Made by a program: the position numbers and the translations under genes. 24,965 nt of DNA from an uncultured Sphingomonadales bacterium (GTDB lineage Bacteria; Pseudomonadota; Alphaproteobacteria; Sphingomonadales; Sphingomonadaceae). Positions within the stretch are counted from its first letter, which is position 1; the number at the start of each line of letters is the position of its first letter. Positions 1-6,900 of the stretch are shown here, piece after piece. The DNA lies in assembly GCA_903911985.1 (NCBI GenBank), contig CAIWFP010000353.1, positions 1 through 24,965 on the forward strand, written 5' to 3'. The notes beneath the pieces are model-generated. The model worked only from the letters and a program-made list of their open reading frames with translations, was not told where the DNA came from and ran no database searches.

Positions 1-1
1 C

Positions 2-619
2 GGTTTGACCGACCGGATCGACGTGCTGGCCAACAATGCCGGCTTCATTCCCGAACGGCGCGTGGTCACGGCGGATGGTTTGGAGCAGTGCTTTGCCGCC
101 AACCATCTGGCGCCGTTTCTGCTGACCAACCGCCTGCTGCCCCTGCTTCGGGCGGCAGGGCCGGGGGCTCAGGTCATCAACACCGCCTCGGTCGCCCACA
201 CCTTTGCCAAAGATATGCGCTGGGACGATCTGCAACTGGCGACCAAATTCAGCCCCGGCGATGCCTATGCCCAGTCGAAGCTGGCCAATATCCTGCACGT
301 GCGGGCGCTGGCACCCCGCCTCGCCGGGGATGGAATTCGCGCGAACGCGGTGCATCCCGGCCTTGTCGGCACCAACTTTCCCACCCACGGCAATTGGCTC
401 GTCAAGGCCATGTATTTTGTGTCCCGGCCTTTCCAGCTCACGGCCGAGCAGGGCGCGGACACCATTCTCTGGCTGGCGCAGGGCGGCGGCGGGGAGGCCA
501 CGGGCGAATATTTCGTCAAGCGGGCGGTGACCAAAACCACCCCGGCGGGACAAAGCCGCGAAGGCGCGGAACGCTTGTGGAAGATCAGCGAGGAACTGGT
601 GGCCGCGGCAGGGCAGTAA
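2..619 (+). CDS. SDR family oxidoreductase, C-terminal part (cut by window edge)
   Basis: The reading frame is open from the first bases of the window, so the N-terminal cofactor-binding TGxxxGxG segment lies outside. The visible part begins in the NNAG motif region (LANNAG) that stabilises the Rossmann core. It continues with a catalytic Ser in INTAS and a YAQSK active site matching YxxxK. The long insert between Ser and Tyr and the PGLVGTNF segment resemble retinol-dehydrogenase/WW-oxidoreductase-like SDRs. These use NAD(P) to oxidise or reduce an alcohol/ketone, often on hydrophobic substrates. It ends with TAA at 617-619 and converges with the LLM gene 22 bp downstream. A TTG at position 5 is not a credible start because the conserved N-terminal half would be missing. 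The substrate is unknown. Confidence 0.9.
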   Translation, partial: GLTDRIDVLANNAGFIPERRVVTADGLEQCFAANHLAPFLLTNRLLPLLRAAGPGAQVINTASVAHTFAKDMRWDDLQLATKFSPGDAYAQSKLANILHVRALAPRLAGDGIRANAVHPGLVGTNFPTHGNWLVKAMYFVSRPFQLTAEQGADTILWLAQGGGGEATGEYFVKRAVTKTTPAGQSREGAERLWKISEELVAAAGQ

Positions 620-641
620 CTACCCCGCCGCGCAACCCCTA

Positions 642-1700
642 TCAGCCCGCGCGGCGCTTTGCCTCGGCAACCATCGCGTAGATGCCCTGATTGTAGTGGG
701 TCAACTGCTCCATCGTCAGGTTGCGGTAAGGCGTCATGGGGCACAGTGAATCGACCACATTCCAGAACGGCTCGATCTGTTCGAGAACCTCGTCAACCGG
801 ACCGCATTTGACGAAGGCCTGCACCACCTCGTCGCTGACATTGTTGATAACGCTCGACACATCGCCATGTTCGCCCGCCGCCAGCTGGCATGACCGCGCC
901 AGATCACCAAAGCCCAGCGCATCGAAGAAGGGTTCATATTCCTTGTAACCGATGTATCCGGCGACGGTGGCGCGGCTGTCGTTGATCGCCTGGCTCTTGT
1001 CGTCGTTGATCGCCACCCACGGCCAGGCGTTGATTTCGACATCCTTGCGCTGGCGGCCGAAACGGGCCAGCTCCGCCTCGATGAAGGGCTTTTTCTGCAC
1101 GGTGTAGTCCGCCGTCCACAAGGCGTGGACGATAAGGCCGTCACCGATTTCCAGCGCCAGGCTGGTCAGCTTGTCCTTGAGCGCGGCAATCCAGATCGGC
1201 ACGCTCTCGCGCACCGGCGGGGCGGTCAGCATCATCTCGGTCCATTCGGCGTTGAAATATTCGCCGTGGATCGGTTCCATCCCCTTGTGGGCATTGGCGT
1301 TGATGTAGCGCACCACTTTCACCACCTCGCGCAGGTGCGACAAGAGCTTGCGCTTGGGTTCGCCATAGATCCCGCTCAATGCGCTATGCAGCGATGTGCC
1401 AAGGCCGAGGATGAAGCGGCCCTGGCTGATGGTGTCGAGTTCCATCGCGGCAAAGGCGGTTTCCACCGGGCTGCGCGTGCCGGCCACGGCGATGCCGGTG
1501 GAAACTTTCAGCGTTTCGGTCAGCGCGGCAACGGCCGACATCGGCACGAAGGGCGGGCCATAGATCTGGAGCGAGAAGCAGCCCTCGAAGCCTACGGCCT
1601 CCATCTGTTTGGCGATGCCGCCCATAACGGGCGCGGGCAGGATGGGCATCACGCCCCACCAGCGGCGTTCTCCACCGGTTGCGTTGACAAGTTTGCTCAT
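642..1700 (-). CDS. LLM-class flavin-dependent oxidoreductase (second copy, operon end)
   Basis: This 352-residue protein has the luciferase-like TIM-barrel pattern: an N-terminal strand followed by GFEGCF, then STGIAVAGTRSP, a LDTISQGRFILGLGTS segment typical of the flavin/F420 phosphate-binding region, and HLREVV. Such enzymes use FMNH2 or reduced F420 for monooxygenation or hydride transfer; which cofactor applies cannot be decided here. It is clearly paralogous to the LLM protein at 3691-4713 (shared TGIA..TRSP.ETA and GLG.S blocks). The two copies flank the Rieske pair. Its ATG overlaps the upstream oxygenase stop by 4 bp (ATGA), so translation is probably coupled. It is the last gene of the operon. 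The C-terminal third is acidic and diverges from the other copy, which could mean different substrate or partner roles. Confidence 0.88.
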   Translation of the reverse strand: MSKLVNATGGERRWWGVMPILPAPVMGGIAKQMEAVGFEGCFSLQIYGPPFVPMSAVAALTETLKVSTGIAVAGTRSPVETAFAAMELDTISQGRFILGLGTSLHSALSGIYGEPKRKLLSHLREVVKVVRYINANAHKGMEPIHGEYFNAEWTEMMLTAPPVRESVPIWIAALKDKLTSLALEIGDGLIVHALWTADYTVQKKPFIEAELARFGRQRKDVEINAWPWVAINDDKSQAINDSRATVAGYIGYKEYEPFFDALGFGDLARSCQLAAGEHGDVSSVINNVSDEVVQAFVKCGPVDEVLEQIEPFWNVVDSLCPMTPYRNLTMEQLTHYNQGIYAMVAEAKRRAG

Positions 1701-2761
1701 GGCTTCTGGTATCCTATGATTTCGCTACAATCCGCGCTGACGTTATCGCGATGGGCAAAGTCGCCCCGCGCCTGTCTTTCGGCCAGTGCCAGCATCAGCA
1801 CGCGATATTTTTGCCCCGCCTCGTCCAGCGGCGAATGCAGATCCTTGCGCTTTTCGGGCCGCATGTAGCGCGGGCTTTGCGGGCTGGTCATGGAACTGTC
1901 CTGCCGCGAAACCTTGTAGCTCGCCTTGGGCATGACGTAGCGGAACGGATTGTTCTTCTTCACGTTCGACGTGTTCATCGTATAGTCCAACCGGGTGCGA
2001 TCGCGGGTTTCGGGCACGCAGGGGTGGAACAGCTGCACATTGTCGCCGGGGCTGAACCGGCCATAGGCGATGGCGGCGTGGCTGCGCAGATAGATGCGGA
2101 TGACTTGCCGCACCTGCTGCACATCGGATTTGACCCCGCCGAACAATTTCATCACCGGCGCCACCGACTTGTTCACGCAGGTGCGCACCATGGTGATGCT
2201 CTCGGTGTCGTGGAACACCTCGACGGTTTCCTTGTCCATCTTCTCGTCGCCGACCACATCTGCATGGAGGAAATCGGCGTGGGTCAGGTCGATCAGGTTT
2301 TCGAGGCTCAGCGGCGCGGTGCAGTCAAAGCGCACCGTGCCCAGCATATGCAGCGGCAATCCGCCATCTTCGGGCAGATAGGGCAGGCTGGGCAGATGTT
2401 CCGGCGCGGCGTTGGCGGGGTTGCCCAGCCAGCACCAGACATAGCCGTATTTCTCGATCACCGGATAGCGCCCGGCGGCATCGGTATAGGCGCTTTTGCT
2501 CGCGGTCAGACCATCGGCGGGATGGCATTCCGCCGCCACCGCCTTGCCACCCTCGCGCCACAGGAAATAGGGTTGCGAATAGACCGCCCGGCGGACCGGC
2601 TTTTCGGTCACCGCAAAACCATGCGCCAGCGGGAACCAGGCGTCCTTCAGCACAATGTCATGCGGCACCCAGGCGGCGACCTTTTCGGCAAAGGCGCGTG
2701 GATCGCCGATTACCGGATCGGCATGGTCATCCGTGACGGCGGTATCCTTGACGTCGAGCAT
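1697..2761 (-). CDS. Rieske-type oxygenase catalytic subunit lacking the Rieske cluster ligands
   Basis: A 354-residue protein of the vanillate-demethylase-like Rieske oxygenase class. The N-terminal Rieske fold is recognisable (WFPLAHG near 42, then VAAECHP near 75-81, later YGYVWCWLGNP at 105-115). However, the two ligand loops CxH and CxxH are missing: only one CH pair (79-80) remains, and the stretch between the flanking strands is roughly 20 residues shorter than usual. The catalytic half is intact: ENLIDLTHADFLH gives N155, D158, H161 and H166, and RQD near 288 supplies the likely third ligand Asp. D158 is the residue that in this family bridges electrons from the neighbouring subunit's Rieske cluster. 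It should bind Fe(II) and oxygenate a substrate but must receive electrons from another protein, most simply the adjacent Rieske gene. The start has a good GAGGAG site 7 nt upstream. Confidence 0.9.
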   Translation of the reverse strand: MLDVKDTAVTDDHADPVIGDPRAFAEKVAAWVPHDIVLKDAWFPLAHGFAVTEKPVRRAVYSQPYFLWREGGKAVAAECHPADGLTASKSAYTDAAGRYPVIEKYGYVWCWLGNPANAAPEHLPSLPYLPEDGGLPLHMLGTVRFDCTAPLSLENLIDLTHADFLHADVVGDEKMDKETVEVFHDTESITMVRTCVNKSVAPVMKLFGGVKSDVQQVRQVIRIYLRSHAAIAYGRFSPGDNVQLFHPCVPETRDRTRLDYTMNTSNVKKNNPFRYVMPKASYKVSRQDSSMTSPQSPRYMRPEKRKDLHSPLDEAGQKYRVLMLALAERQARGDFAHRDNVSADCSEIIGYQKP

Positions 2762-2780
2762 GATCGTCTCCTCAAGTAAT

Positions 2781-3698
2781 TCAGGCGGCTCCGGCCTGCG
2801 GTGTGGCGGTGGTCATCGCTTCACGCAGGGCGGCGGCGTGGATAGAGGCGGATGGTTTGAGCACCCGCAACGCCGCGCCATCGATCGCGGGCAAAACGGT
2901 GAGCGGTGTGCCGGCTCCCAGCCATTTCGCCATCAGCCCCGGCCTGCGCGTGGCAAGCTTTGCCCGCCAGCGCACCTGCGTCACCCCCCGCGCGGCAGGA
3001 ACCGGCGCCAGCGTGGCGCTGAGCAGCGGGTTGAAGGCGTCATCGCGCAGCAGCAGATCGCACTCGCCTGTGACCGGGTCGGTGGAGATGCGCAGGGTGA
3101 TGGGGAAATCGGAACTGAACGGCGAGGGCCAGCGCGGCCCGGCCCACTGGCAAGAGCGTTCGAGCACCAGCCTGCCTTCCCGTTCGGCCAGTTCGGCCAT
3201 GAGATAGGGGGTGAAACGTACCCCGCGCATGGCGAGCACCAGCGACGGATCATCGAACAGCGCGGCAATGTAATGCTCATGGTCCAGCGCGACATTGACC
3301 GTGCCCGACAGCGGCAGCGTTTCGCTGGCCGGGGCGGGGGGCGCTGCCTTTGCGTCAAGACATACCCGCAAAAACCCGCCGCTTTCGGCCACCGCGAAGG
3401 CGTTCGCCCGGTAGAGCGCGGGAAATTTCGTATCGCTTTTGAGGTTGGGTATGTCCTTGAGATGACCGGTCGCGCCATCAAACGTCCAGCCATGGTAGCC
3501 ACACTGGATCATGCCATTGCCCAGCACGCAGCCCAGCGACAGCGGCGCGCGGCGGTGTGGGCAGCGATCCTCCAGCGCGCGCGCCACGCCCCCCCTGTCT
3601 CGCCACAGCACGATCGGCTGACCGGCAAGATCGACATTGATCGGCTTGGCCGAGGTCACTTCCTCGGAGCGGGCCAGTGCCCACCATCCATCAACCAT
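2781..3698 (-). CDS. Rieske [2Fe-2S] protein with degenerate oxygenase catalytic domain
   Basis: A 305-residue protein with a textbook Rieske motif: C46-P-H48 and C66-G-Y-H69 separated by 17 residues, inside the usual CPHRRAPLSLG / CGYHGWTF context. The C-terminal part still looks oxygenase-derived but is shorter than in typical family members of about 340-350 residues. At the place where the mononuclear iron motif NxxDxxHxxxxH should be there is only VALDHEHYIAALFDD (136-150), with neither spaced His pair nor bridging Asp. It is therefore expected to carry a [2Fe-2S] cluster but no catalytic iron. The gene lies 19 bp upstream of the oxygenase that lacks Rieske ligands, in the same operon, which suggests a dedicated electron-transfer subunit. 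Its ATG overlaps the preceding LLM stop by 8 bp. The inferred partner role is not proven. Confidence 0.9.
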   Translation of the reverse strand: MVDGWWALARSEEVTSAKPINVDLAGQPIVLWRDRGGVARALEDRCPHRRAPLSLGCVLGNGMIQCGYHGWTFDGATGHLKDIPNLKSDTKFPALYRANAFAVAESGGFLRVCLDAKAAPPAPASETLPLSGTVNVALDHEHYIAALFDDPSLVLAMRGVRFTPYLMAELAEREGRLVLERSCQWAGPRWPSPFSSDFPITLRISTDPVTGECDLLLRDDAFNPLLSATLAPVPAARGVTQVRWRAKLATRRPGLMAKWLGAGTPLTVLPAIDGAALRVLKPSASIHAAALREAMTTATPQAGAA

Positions 3699-4713
3699 AA
3701 AACAGCTCCGCGATGCGTTGGCGGTAATGGGCCGCCTTTCCGGGTTCTATGCCAAATTGCGGCACGACGGGAGTGATGGAATCGGCATGGGCGGCGCGCT
3801 CAGTGATCTGGGCGCGGACATCGTCGGCCGAACCCAGCACGGTGATGGCGCTGACCATCTCGTCGGGGCAGGCGCGGGCCATGGCCTCATAGTCCTGCGC
3901 GGCAAAGGCGGCCTGAATGGCCTGTGCCTCGGTGCCAAAGCCGATCTCGGCAAAATAGCGCAGATATTGCGGCGACTGGGTGTAAAAGGCGATGTTGGCG
4001 CGCGCGTCGGCGATCGCTTCGGCGCGGTTGTCGTTGATGACGGTGAAGATCATCAGATTGACGTCCACCGCGCTGCGGGCCCGCCCGGCCTTGTCCAGCC
4101 CGGCTTTCAGCGAATGCCCCACCCGGTCGCGCAGCCAGCCGGTGGTCCACAGCGGATGGCCCAGCAGGCCATCGGCAATAGCGCCGGCCTGTTCGCACGC
4201 CTTTTCGAACACGGCGGGCAGATAGACGGGAATGGCGCTGCGCCGTGCCGGGCGGACCAGCCGGAAGTGCGACAGGTCCAGCGTGTGATATTCCCCCTCC
4301 AGCCGCGTCAGTTCGCCGGTGTGGCCGCGGGCGATAACCTCGCGCACCTGTCCCACCACTTCGCGCATATGGGCCAGCGGTTTGCCATAAGGCATGCCGA
4401 AACTGCCCTCGATCTGGCTTTGCGCGCTGGAGCCAAGGCCAAGGACGGCGCGGCCATCGCTGATATGGTCAAGGTCTATCGCGCTGCAGGCGGTTTCCAG
4501 CGGGCTGCGGGTGAAGGCGAGCGCAATACCGGTGCCCAGCTTGATCCGCTTTGTCACCGCCGCCGCCGCCGCCAGTATGGTGAAGGGCGCGCCGAAGATT
4601 TGCGGCGCCCAGACGCCCTCGACCCCGGCCGCCTCCCAGCCCTGCACCAGCGGCACCAGCTCGCTGGCGGGCAGGACGGGGAGTTCGGCCCAGACGGGTT
4701 TGCCGGCAAACAT
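3691..4713 (-). CDS. LLM-class flavin-dependent oxidoreductase (first copy)
   Basis: A 340-residue luciferase-like TIM-barrel protein. Visible blocks are GVEGVWAPQIFGAPF near 28-42, LGTGIALAFTRSPLETA, LDHISDGRAVLGLGSS and HMREVVGQVREV, matching the LLM/F420-dependent oxidoreductase superfamily. The family performs flavin- or F420-dependent monooxygenation or redox chemistry on ketones and other carbonyls. Similarity to the copy at 642-1700 extends over the N-terminal 180 residues. The pair might act independently on successive intermediates or as a luciferase-like heterodimer; both are inferences. The ATG lies 2 nt after the stop of the LEH-like gene, with GAAGGG upstream. The stop overlaps the Rieske start by 8 bp, indicating one tightly coupled transcript. 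Confidence 0.88.
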   Translation of the reverse strand: MFAGKPVWAELPVLPASELVPLVQGWEAAGVEGVWAPQIFGAPFTILAAAAAVTKRIKLGTGIALAFTRSPLETACSAIDLDHISDGRAVLGLGSSAQSQIEGSFGMPYGKPLAHMREVVGQVREVIARGHTGELTRLEGEYHTLDLSHFRLVRPARRSAIPVYLPAVFEKACEQAGAIADGLLGHPLWTTGWLRDRVGHSLKAGLDKAGRARSAVDVNLMIFTVINDNRAEAIADARANIAFYTQSPQYLRYFAEIGFGTEAQAIQAAFAAQDYEAMARACPDEMVSAITVLGSADDVRAQITERAAHADSITPVVPQFGIEPGKAAHYRQRIAELFYG

Positions 4714-4715
4714 GG

Positions 4716-5150
4716 TCAGAAGCCCTTCGCAGTATCGAAATAGTCGCGCCAGGCGACGATTTTCGGTCCGTCCATCTCGAACACGCCCATCAGCTTGATC
4801 GAGACGATAATATTGCCGTCCCTGTCGCGGAAGTTATCGGTGCGCTCCGTCAGCACGACATTGCCGATTTGCGCCGCGTGATCAACGATCACCTCGCCGC
4901 TTTCGATCGGCTTCATCTGGGCAAAGCCGTCCATGAAAGCCTTGGCCTCGGCAAAGCCCACGGTGCGCGATACACCCACGTTCTCCCACACCGTCTGGTC
5001 GGTGAACCGCTTTTCCATCGACGCCAGCATGTCGGCCAGAGTGGGCTTCCACTCGTCGAAAAAGGCGAGAACTTCGGCCAGCGGGCTCCCAGAGGCTTCA
5101 CTCCCAGAGGCTTCACTCCCAGAGGCTCCATTCCCAGAGGCTCCATTCAT
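4716..5150 (-). CDS. Limonene-1,2-epoxide hydrolase-family (NTF2-like fold) protein
   Basis: A 144-residue small alpha+beta protein. After a low-complexity Gly/Ala/Ser/Glu tail (residues 3-22) it shows the limonene epoxide hydrolase pattern: a WEN segment (55-57), TERTDNF (R103, D105) and AWRDYFD (D136). The spacing of R103, D105 and D136 equals that of the R99-D101-D132 triad known from Rhodococcus limonene-1,2-epoxide hydrolase, so single-step epoxide hydrolysis is plausible. The position of the water-holding Tyr (Y53 in that enzyme) appears to be Trp55, a departure that leaves activity uncertain. The ATG at 5148-5150 is preferred over an upstream extension that would overlap the ferredoxin gene; it lies 2 nt after that gene's stop. 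In context it could open an epoxide made by one of the oxygenases. Confidence 0.8.
   Translation of the reverse strand: MNGASGNGASGSEASGSEASGSPLAEVLAFFDEWKPTLADMLASMEKRFTDQTVWENVGVSRTVGFAEAKAFMDGFAQMKPIESGEVIVDHAAQIGNVVLTERTDNFRDRDGNIIVSIKLMGVFEMDGPKIVAWRDYFDTAKGF
5086..5145 (-). repeat. Four tandem 15-bp repeats encoding an N-terminal Gly/Ser/Ala/Glu tail
   Basis: On the plus strand the units are ctcccagaggcttca at 5086 and 5101, ctcccagaggctcca at 5116 and ttcccagaggctcca at 5131, i.e. four copies with one or two changes. The period is a multiple of three, so the reading frame of the LEH-like gene is kept and each copy adds a five-residue GS(E/G)AS-type unit directly after the start codon. 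Copy number could change by slippage without disrupting the enzyme domain. Confidence 0.95.
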
Positions 5151-5152
5151 GG

Positions 5153-5470
5153 TCAGTCTTCCCTGGCGATGGTTACGGTCATGCCATCGAGGTCCGGGGT
5201 CACCGCAAGCTGACACGACAGCCGGCTGTTGGCGGTGCGGTGGTCGGAACTGTCGAGCAGGTCATTTTCATCGTCGCTCATGGCCGGCAATTTCGCCACA
5301 GAGGCATCATCGATAGTGACATGGCAGGTCGCGCAGGAGCAGCACCCGCCGCACAGCGCCAGCAATTCATCAAAACCCGCATCGCGCAGCAGCTCCATCA
5401 GCGACTGACCGGGCTTGGCGGCAAGGGCGCGGGTGTCTCCGCTGCGGGTAATCACATTGATCGTCGTCAC
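5153..5470 (-). CDS. [2Fe-2S] ferredoxin, putidaredoxin/adrenodoxin type
   Basis: A 105-residue ferredoxin with cluster ligands C40, C46, C49 (CGGCCSCATCHV) and C86 (LSCQL). This is the C-x5-C-x2-C...C spacing of putidaredoxin-like ferredoxins that feed bacterial P450s and some Rieske oxygenases. An extra Cys pair partner sits at 43-44 inside the binding loop. It acts as a soluble one-electron carrier between an NAD(P)H ferredoxin reductase and an oxygenase. No reductase gene is visible in the window. The start is GTG at 5468-5470 with AGGAG 7 nt upstream; an ATG two bases further upstream is out of frame and runs straight into TGA. It lies 20 bp downstream of the sulfotransferase gene. Likely clients are the split Rieske pair in the same operon and the P450 at 15638. 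Confidence 0.95.
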   Translation of the reverse strand: MTTINVITRSGDTRALAAKPGQSLMELLRDAGFDELLALCGGCCSCATCHVTIDDASVAKLPAMSDDENDLLDSSDHRTANSRLSCQLAVTPDLDGMTVTIARED

Positions 5471-5490
5471 ATTCCGTCTCCTGAGGGAGG

Positions 5491-6762
5491 TTATCTAACT
5501 TCACGTTCGACCGGGAAGCGGTCAAAATAGAACTCAAAGTCGCGGCGGATATCGTCGGGGGTAATGCCAAAATCGCGTTCCAGATTGAACACCACCCGGC
5601 CCTTTACGCCGGGGTCATGGTCGGCGTGATATTTGTGCAGCGTCGCCAGCGTGTCCGCATTCAGCGGCAGGCCGGCCTTGGCGTAGATTTCGCCGAGAAT
5701 GGCGTCGGGGTTCTTGATCCACTGATGGAAATAGACATCCACCGTCTGTTCGGGCGGCAACACGTGATGATCGCGCACGCAGCGTTGCAGCAGCGTGCGA
5801 TAGCGGTCGATCCAGTATCCCTTGGGTTCTTCGGGATCGCTTTTGGTGCGCAGGATGCGCGAGGCATAGAGCCACATCGACAAGGTGGAGCGGATTGAGC
5901 CGACCGGGTCCCGATGCGTGACGACATAGGTCGCATCGGGGAAGGTGGCGCGCAGCACCGGCAATTGCTCCATGTGCTGCGGGCATTTGATAACCCAGCG
6001 ATTGGGGCCTTTCAGGAAGGTCATCACCTGCAGACCCTTTTTCAGATAGGCATAGGTGCCGCTCTGATCATGGTTGAGGTAGTAGTCGCGCCACCTGGGC
6101 GCCAGCACCAGCCATTCGAGCAGATAGGACGAGAAATCCAGCGCCTGCAGCTCGATGTCCTCGCTGATGTGATCGGGCGAGAATTCGTGCATGTATTTCA
6201 TCAGCGGCATGATCGCGTCCTGCTGCTGCCAGCCCGCCTCGGCGCGGCTCCAGCGCGGATTGGGATCATCGGCGGTAGGCACGTCGGCTGCGGTCGGCAC
6301 GGGCGCGATCGCTTCCCACCACGGCATCGAGCGCAGCCGCGTGTCCGCCGACAGCAGTCCGAGCAGATGGGTGGTGCCCGAACGGGGTGGCCCGGCGACG
6401 ATGATCGGCCGGTCGATGGTGATATCGAGGATCTCGGGATGGCGCTTGCAGATGTCTTCCACCCGCAACCGGTCGCTCGCATAGCGCAGGAACATCATCC
6501 ACAGCGCCGCGTGGCTGACCGGCGAGAGGAAGCTGTCCTCCCTGACGCATTGGCACCACAGTTCCAGCCGTTCGACAAAATCCATCGGGCCAAAGTCGCT
6601 GAGGCCGGTCTGCGCCTGCGCCGCGGCGAGGATCGCCTGCGCCGAGAAGTCGAAGCTGGCCTGCGCGGCGCCGGCAAGGGCGGCCTTTTGCGCGTCGGTC
6701 AGCACCGGTTCGCGCATATCGGTGATATCGAAGACCTCGCCCTTCGGTCCGCCCTCAGCCAT
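5491..6762 (-). CDS. Sulfotransferase family protein (PAPS-dependent, Sulfotransfer_3-like)
   Basis: A 423-residue cytosolic protein. The 5'-phosphosulfate-binding loop is visible as GPPRSGTTHL (124-133) and the 3'-phosphate-binding segment as THRDPVGSIRSTLSM (282-296). KCPQHMEQL near 259 is also typical of the Sulfotransfer_3/PF13469 type. Family members transfer sulfuryl from PAPS to hydroxyl groups of lipids, sugars or small molecules. The start at 6762 (MAEGGP) is chosen because longer in-frame extensions run through the divergently transcribed SDR. A G-rich site (gatgggga) lies upstream. It is the first gene of the operon and shares a 138-bp divergent promoter region with the SDR at 6901. 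A sulfotransferase heading an oxygenase operon is unusual. It may activate a hydroxyl as a leaving group or tag the substrate; both are inferences. Confidence 0.9.
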   Translation of the reverse strand: MAEGGPKGEVFDITDMREPVLTDAQKAALAGAAQASFDFSAQAILAAAQAQTGLSDFGPMDFVERLELWCQCVREDSFLSPVSHAALWMMFLRYASDRLRVEDICKRHPEILDITIDRPIIVAGPPRSGTTHLLGLLSADTRLRSMPWWEAIAPVPTAADVPTADDPNPRWSRAEAGWQQQDAIMPLMKYMHEFSPDHISEDIELQALDFSSYLLEWLVLAPRWRDYYLNHDQSGTYAYLKKGLQVMTFLKGPNRWVIKCPQHMEQLPVLRATFPDATYVVTHRDPVGSIRSTLSMWLYASRILRTKSDPEEPKGYWIDRYRTLLQRCVRDHHVLPPEQTVDVYFHQWIKNPDAILGEIYAKAGLPLNADTLATLHKYHADHDPGVKGRVVFNLERDFGITPDDIRRDFEFYFDRFPVEREVR

Positions 6763-6900
6763 GATTTCCCCATCCTTGTTTTGACGCGGGAGATAGAGGG
6801 GCAGAAATACAATCCTTGCCCTACCAAAAGATATGCGGTCTCGCAGGGGAGCGGGTTTAGCCATGCGCCAGAAGATAATCGTCGAGGGTGAGAGTGGCGC
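6763..6900. promoter_or_regulatory. Divergent intergenic region between sulfotransferase and SDR operons
   Basis: This 138-bp region separates the starts of two operons and must hold promoters for both directions. On the plus strand TTGACG at 6781-6786 is a good -35-like element. The best -10-like match, TACAAT at 6808-6813, is 21 bp away, which is too far, and GAAATA at 6804-6809 is at 17 bp but weak. I see no convincing operator palindrome. Confidence 0.4.

Noticed and set aside
2439..2540. Frameshift as the cause of the missing Rieske ligands in the 1697-2761 gene
   Set aside because: The frame is uninterrupted, flanking strands of the Rieske fold align on both sides, and the other minus-strand frames here do not show a CxH/CxxH motif. 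The loss looks evolved rather than a sequencing error.
1125..2779. Long plus-strand frames opposite the LLM and Rieske-type genes
   Set aside because: They are antisense shadows, rich in His, Gly and Arg, without recognisable domains, typical of GC-rich DNA.
5468..5472. ATG start for the ferredoxin two bases upstream of the GTG
   Set aside because: It is out of frame and followed at once by TGA; the GTG at proper distance from AGGAG gives the correct protein.
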